Assembly: GCA_964598565.1 (NCBI GenBank)
Contig: CAZRCG010000001.1
Location: forward strand, 186,001-250,000
Source: CAZRCG01 sp964598565
GTDB lineage: Bacteria > Bdellovibrionota > UBA2394
Direction of reading: 5' to 3'
DNA: 64,000 bases
Shown here one piece after another: positions 61,120 through 64,000 of the stretch. A program made the position numbers and the translations under genes. The first letter of the stretch is position 1; every line of letters starts with the position of its first letter. Below the pieces are notes generated by a model. It was not told where the DNA came from. It saw only the letters and a list, made by a program, of their open reading frames with translations, and did no database searches.

Positions 61120-61279
61120 GATTCAAGGGTGAGTTTATTTTTTCAGAAGACCGCCCGTGAGCGTCAGCATTTCAGAACAAAATTCGTAACCGGCTCCTTC
61201 GCGGCAAAACAATGAGCCGCTCGATCCACTAAAGGCGTGCCGCTCAGAGCTTCTGAGAAAATAAACTCACCCTTGAATC
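61120..61279. repeat. 30-bp inverted repeat inside the IS remnant
   Basis: The arm at 61120-61149 (starting GATTCAAGGGTGAGTTTATT) is matched in reverse complement at 61250-61279 with a single mismatch, around a 100-base loop. It is larger than a usual terminator and lies between the transposase fragment's stop and the left end. It could be a nested palindromic element or the remnant of another insertion. Confidence 0.75.
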
Positions 61280-61330
61280 TCTCGTCGGTAGTCAAAAATG
61301 AAATATTTCAAATGAACCGTCCAAAGCTGA

Positions 61331-61477
61331 TTACAAGTACTCGAGTATCATTCCCAGCTTAATGACTCCCAAATAATGAAGCGCCAGATTTTCAAACCGG
61401 GTCGCAATGCGACGCGATTCCTTCAGCCAACCGATGCATCGCTCAACAATATTGCGATCGCGATACAGCAATTTTTC
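61331..61477 (-). pseudogene. IS5-family transposase, C-terminal fragment
   Basis: Forty-eight codons end at TAA 61333-61331 after YRDRNIVERCIGWLKESRR, IATRFENLA and a hydrophobic LGVIKLGMILEYL. This is the DDE transposase C-terminus of the IS427/IS5 group (compare YxxRNxVER, xLK..RRIATRY..LA); the E of VER is the catalytic glutamate. The frame is closed upstream by TGA at 61480-61478, and the N-terminal two thirds are absent. Confidence 0.8.
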
Positions 61478-61600
61478 TCATCATTTCTTTGAAAGACTTC
61501 ACCGCATTAGCTTCTGATGATGCGAGCCGCTTCACTCGACTAAGAAAAGTTTAAGAAAAAATTGACGCTTCTCCTATGAAATTCGCCGGACAGAGCCTAG

Positions 61601-61690
61601 GCTCTGTCAACGCATATAAGAACCAGGCCACATGAAATCCGACAAATTTTGCGGCGTGCTCGAAATTTTTAAGCTCGATTTATTGCCAAT
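61601..61690 (-). mobile_element. Probable end of a second IS5-like element
   Basis: Directly after the CTAG, the sequence resumes with GCTCTGTCAACGC, another GGCTCTGTC-type IS end. On the minus strand a short frame reads ELKNFEHAAKFVGF followed by HVAWFLYALTE, like the FVGFVHLA-type C-terminus of other IS5 transposases, and is closed upstream by TAA. The other end of this element was not found. It suggests that the first IS inserted at the edge of a second one. Confidence 0.35.
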
Positions 61691-61715
61691 AAATGTCGTC
61701 TACTCAATTATTTGT

Positions 61716-63200
61716 CTACTTTTTGAAATAGCTGCAAACATCAGGAGTGCGACAATTCATTTTCTGTCCAGTCTTATTAAGAGTCAAAACGCTCCATAGT
61801 GCTTTCGGTAAATCTGGGCAGGCAAGGTCATGTTGCCAGGGCCATGATTCATCGCATAGGAGGCAATCGCCAAAGTGACAGAAACCTCTCCAATGATTTT
61901 TCTGCAAAGACGCTTCGTCTTCTGCAAAAGGACAAGACTTTCCATTGAGAGCGAAGGAGCCTTTCTGATCGATATCAGAGGGTAACTCACAAATGTCGCT
62001 TTTCACTCGCCGAGGCAAACGTGACTCGGTGGCACGAAAAGTCACGCAACGTCCCTGTTGACAGATCTTTTCGGGTCCACAGTAAGAACCGTCACGAAGG
62101 GGGCTGCGCACAACTACCCACTCTTCGCCTTCTTTGACAAAACGAGGATTGGGTTCCGTACACATCACATCGTCTTTATACAAAGGAATGCAGTTACCAT
62201 TCAGACAGCGTCCCTTGAGCCGAACCATCTGGATTGGGGCAGTATGAAACTCAAAATCGGATACAAAGGGTTCATCCAGGGAGGCAAGACTTTTCAATTC
62301 AATTATTTGATCACCGTCTATGATCTTCACAGATTGCCCAGAATTCATCTTGTCGATCAGAGATCTATCCAAACCAGGCAAGAAAATCTGAAGTTGGCTA
62401 AGATCTCCGACATTTTCACAATCATGCCCATTGAGAAGACTATTATAAAAGGCGTTCGGTTCACCGCAAGCGTCGATGGCTTGACACGATCCAGCGTCGG
62501 CCCTTTGAATCTCTTTCTTCAACTCACAGCTATCAGAACAGCAGACTCCGATAGAGCCATCGTTCATACGACACTCCCGTTTTATTCGATGAAACTGATC
62601 AAAGAAATACGAAGCGTCTTCTCGCATTGTCTCATAGGCTTCTCTCGTAAGATCGCCTTCCATTTGATCGTGCCCAACAAAAAGCCCCCCTTGGTGGGTT
62701 ACAGCGTTAAGCCATCGTGATTCAAACTCTGAACGAGGTCGACGTATAGGCTCAGAACACGCCGTACCGTCGTCTGGAAAATAGAGGGATGAGTAACGCG
62801 ATAACCATTCCTCATGAACAAGCTCATGGACTAATACCCGCAGCCCCATCTCTTTAATCATGCGCCATCGATGATCATCAAATGAAGAAAAAGTCGCTGC
62901 TCGACCATAGTTGAAAGTCAGCCTTGCGGGGCCTCCAGGCGACAATGCTTGAAAACCCTCCTGTTTGGTCCACACACGCGCTTCACCACGTCGATAATCG
63001 ACGAAGAATGCGCCAAATAGAGATTCTCCTTCGTTAAGGCTCCCACGAAACATAAGATGTTTTGAATTTAGATCGAGAATATCAAAGTACAGAATCGCTC
63101 GCCCGTTGATGCGAGCCAGCCCATGAGGCCTTACTAAGACCTGCTCTTCTTGCGGTATTGCCAACGTCACTATGAAATAGAATAAAGACTGAAAAATCAC
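61716..63200 (-). CDS. Secreted cysteine-rich putative metalloprotease with ADAM-like segments
   Basis: A 494-residue protein starting at GTG 63200 with a signal-like N-terminus (MIFQSLFYFIVTLAIP). HELVH at 125-129 is a zinc-protease motif in VLVHELVHEEWL, and Glu194 is a possible third ligand; the extended HExxHxxGxxH of metzincins is not there. From residue 210 on, about 21 Cys occur. GVCCSDSCELK at 218-228 resembles disintegrin CC..C.LK segments, and DGSYCGPEKICQQGRCV at 370-386 resembles the DGTPCG..K.C..G.CV of ADAM and snake-venom cysteine-rich domains. RCLNGNCI at 331-338 repeats the theme. No known bacterial family was recognised; homology to ADAM is inference. Confidence 0.6.
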   Translation of the reverse strand: MIFQSLFYFIVTLAIPQEEQVLVRPHGLARINGRAILYFDILDLNSKHLMFRGSLNEGESLFGAFFVDYRRGEARVWTKQEGFQALSPGGPARLTFNYGRAATFSSFDDHRWRMIKEMGLRVLVHELVHEEWLSRYSSLYFPDDGTACSEPIRRPRSEFESRWLNAVTHQGGLFVGHDQMEGDLTREAYETMREDASYFFDQFHRIKRECRMNDGSIGVCCSDSCELKKEIQRADAGSCQAIDACGEPNAFYNSLLNGHDCENVGDLSQLQIFLPGLDRSLIDKMNSGQSVKIIDGDQIIELKSLASLDEPFVSDFEFHTAPIQMVRLKGRCLNGNCIPLYKDDVMCTEPNPRFVKEGEEWVVVRSPLRDGSYCGPEKICQQGRCVTFRATESRLPRRVKSDICELPSDIDQKGSFALNGKSCPFAEDEASLQKNHWRGFCHFGDCLLCDESWPWQHDLACPDLPKALWSVLTLNKTGQKMNCRTPDVCSYFKK

Positions 63201-63227
63201 GCCTAGCCCTTAGCATAAGTGGGTGGG

Positions 63228-63266
63228 TTCGACTATAGGACCAGCTCCAATTCGATTATAGGCCAG
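63228..63266. repeat. Pair of 16-17 bp direct repeats in the divergent gap
   Basis: TTCGACTATAGGACCAG (63228-63244) and TTCGATTATAGGCCAG (63251-63266) recur with a 23-base period, between the metalloprotease-like gene (minus) and the last gene (plus). This arrangement is typical of tandem regulator sites. The remaining gap to 63452 is A/T-rich near the plus-strand gene, with no firm promoter. Confidence 0.4.
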
Positions 63267-63452
63267 TCTTAACAGGTTTTGGGGGCTTATCCCTTCAACG
63301 GCTGGGTGATCCAGATGATTCAGGCAGCTAACAAAAGATCCAAATTCTGACGAAAACTTCGCATTTCAATTGATGGAATCCGTTTTCCGTGCTTGGGTAA
63401 AAAACAATTAAAGTCATAACCATCAAAATTAAAAACTAGAGAGGATATATTC

Positions 63453-64000
63453 ATGGAACGAAATTATTGGATAGCCGTTTGTACGTCAGTATTGGCGACT
63501 TGGTTGGGTTTTCAGGACCTGAGTGCTCAAGGTATTCCAGCCTTGGTGAAGGGTGTAGATATTCATTATCGTGGAGCTCGGGAAACGACGGACAACCAGC
63601 TCGTTTGCCCAATGAATGGGGAGATTGTTCAGAAAGATCGTGTCTTCTCTGAAACTTCATGGACTCGTCCTGGAAATCAATGGTACACCCCTTCCACGGT
63701 TATTTATAGAGACCGAACAACGCACTATCCATCGTCTGCATTTGCGAAGGTTTACTATCAATCAAGAACCACTGAGACGGTATTTACCAGTTCGGGAGGT
63801 CGTGTGACAGTAACTCAAGTCACGCCTAACGGAGGTACTATTACATGGACTTCAGCTTTGGCTATCGATGATTATTCCGCCTACGCAAAATCATGGCCTT
63901 CGCTCACTGTGGCTCGAACGAAATCAACCCTGCCTTCTGGAGATTGTCTGAGGAATGTCAGCGTCCATCGATCGTGGACAATTTCGTTGCAGAATCTATC
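63453..64000 (+). CDS. Secreted hypothetical protein, N-terminal part (runs off the window)
   Basis: The reading frame is open from ATG 63453 to the last base (182 codons). A ribosome site GAGAGG lies 8 nt upstream. Residues 1-25 form a signal peptide (WIAVCTSVLATWLGFQDLSAQ). The mature part is rich in Thr, Ser, Arg and Tyr with short strands (TETVFTSSGGRVTVTQ, GGTITWTSALAI), fitting a beta-rich secreted protein. The family is unknown and the C-terminus lies outside the window. Confidence 0.6.
   Translation, partial: MERNYWIAVCTSVLATWLGFQDLSAQGIPALVKGVDIHYRGARETTDNQLVCPMNGEIVQKDRVFSETSWTRPGNQWYTPSTVIYRDRTTHYPSSAFAKVYYQSRTTETVFTSSGGRVTVTQVTPNGGTITWTSALAIDDYSAYAKSWPSLTVARTKSTLPSGDCLRNVSVHRSWTISLQNL

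Larger units (their letters stand above)
61068..61600. mobile_element. IS5-family insertion sequence remnant (525 bp) with CTAG target duplication
   Basis: GCTCTGTCCGGCGAAT (61072-61087) and its exact complement ATTCGCCGGACAGAGC (61581-61596) are 16-bp terminal inverted repeats. CTAG flanks both sides (61068-61071 and 61597-61600), fitting the YTAR target of IS5-type elements. Between them, only the last 48 codons of a transposase are left, on the minus strand, together with a large inverted repeat at 61120-61279. A full IS would be over 800 bases, so this is an internally deleted, non-autonomous copy. Confidence 0.8.

Noticed and set aside
1..64000. tRNA, rRNA, CRISPR arrays, prophage or integrase genes
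   Set aside because: Looked for and not seen; the only mobile DNA is the IS5-type remnant near 61.1-61.7 kb.

Overview
The window looks like chromosomal DNA of a motile Gram-negative bacterium with lipoproteins, outer-membrane barrels and a polar-type flagellar gene set (flhF, flhG, fliA, csrA, fliW). Gene order, use of GTG and TTG starts, the many secreted proteins and the giant Ig-repeat lipoprotein would fit a Bdellovibrionota or deltaproteobacterium-like host. That placement is inference from style and content; no rRNA or phylogenetic marker comparison was possible. No tRNA, rRNA or CRISPR array was seen.

Layout. 1-3320: 5' part of a PIN-PhoH gene (minus), a small unknown gene, a hairpin-rich divergent gap and a secreted 640-residue protein (plus). 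3473-5809: groEL, groES and an fmdB-like zinc-ribbon gene (minus). 5898-11603: a sensor kinase followed by a REC-GGDEF protein and a REC / degenerate GGDEF / PilZ protein, read as a c-di-GMP signalling relay. 11721-33058: an almost gapless flagellar block on the minus strand. In transcription order it is fliL-M-N-O-P-Q-R, flhB-A-F-G, fliA, an unknown membrane gene, a 0.3 kb gap, then flgF-G-A-H-I-J-M-N-K-L, csrA, fliW, fliC. A good sigma-54-type -24/-12 sequence lies just before fliL, and three CsrA-type motifs lie in the fliC leader.

33482-40234 (minus): dnaE, hflX, an unknown secreted protein and a calcineurin-type phosphoesterase, tightly packed. 40340-49711 (minus): an outer-membrane barrel-like protein followed by an 8.4 kb gene for a 2810-residue lipoprotein made mostly of about 15 Ig-like repeats. 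At about 49.9 kb the coding strand switches to plus: a lipoprotein, then a fused homocysteine methyltransferase-MetF gene overlapping deoC, followed by deoB, deoA and punA, a methyl-transfer plus nucleoside-salvage cluster.

57741-64000 is the accessory end. It holds three consecutive secreted unknown proteins, one with an HEIAH zinc-protease motif, then a 525 bp remnant of an IS5-family insertion sequence sitting exactly on the stop codon of the third gene, beside what may be the end of a second IS. After that come a cysteine-rich secreted protein with an HELVH motif and segments resembling eukaryotic ADAM disintegrin/cysteine-rich regions (minus), and the start of another secreted protein (plus) that runs off the window. 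This end is the best place to look for undescribed biology.
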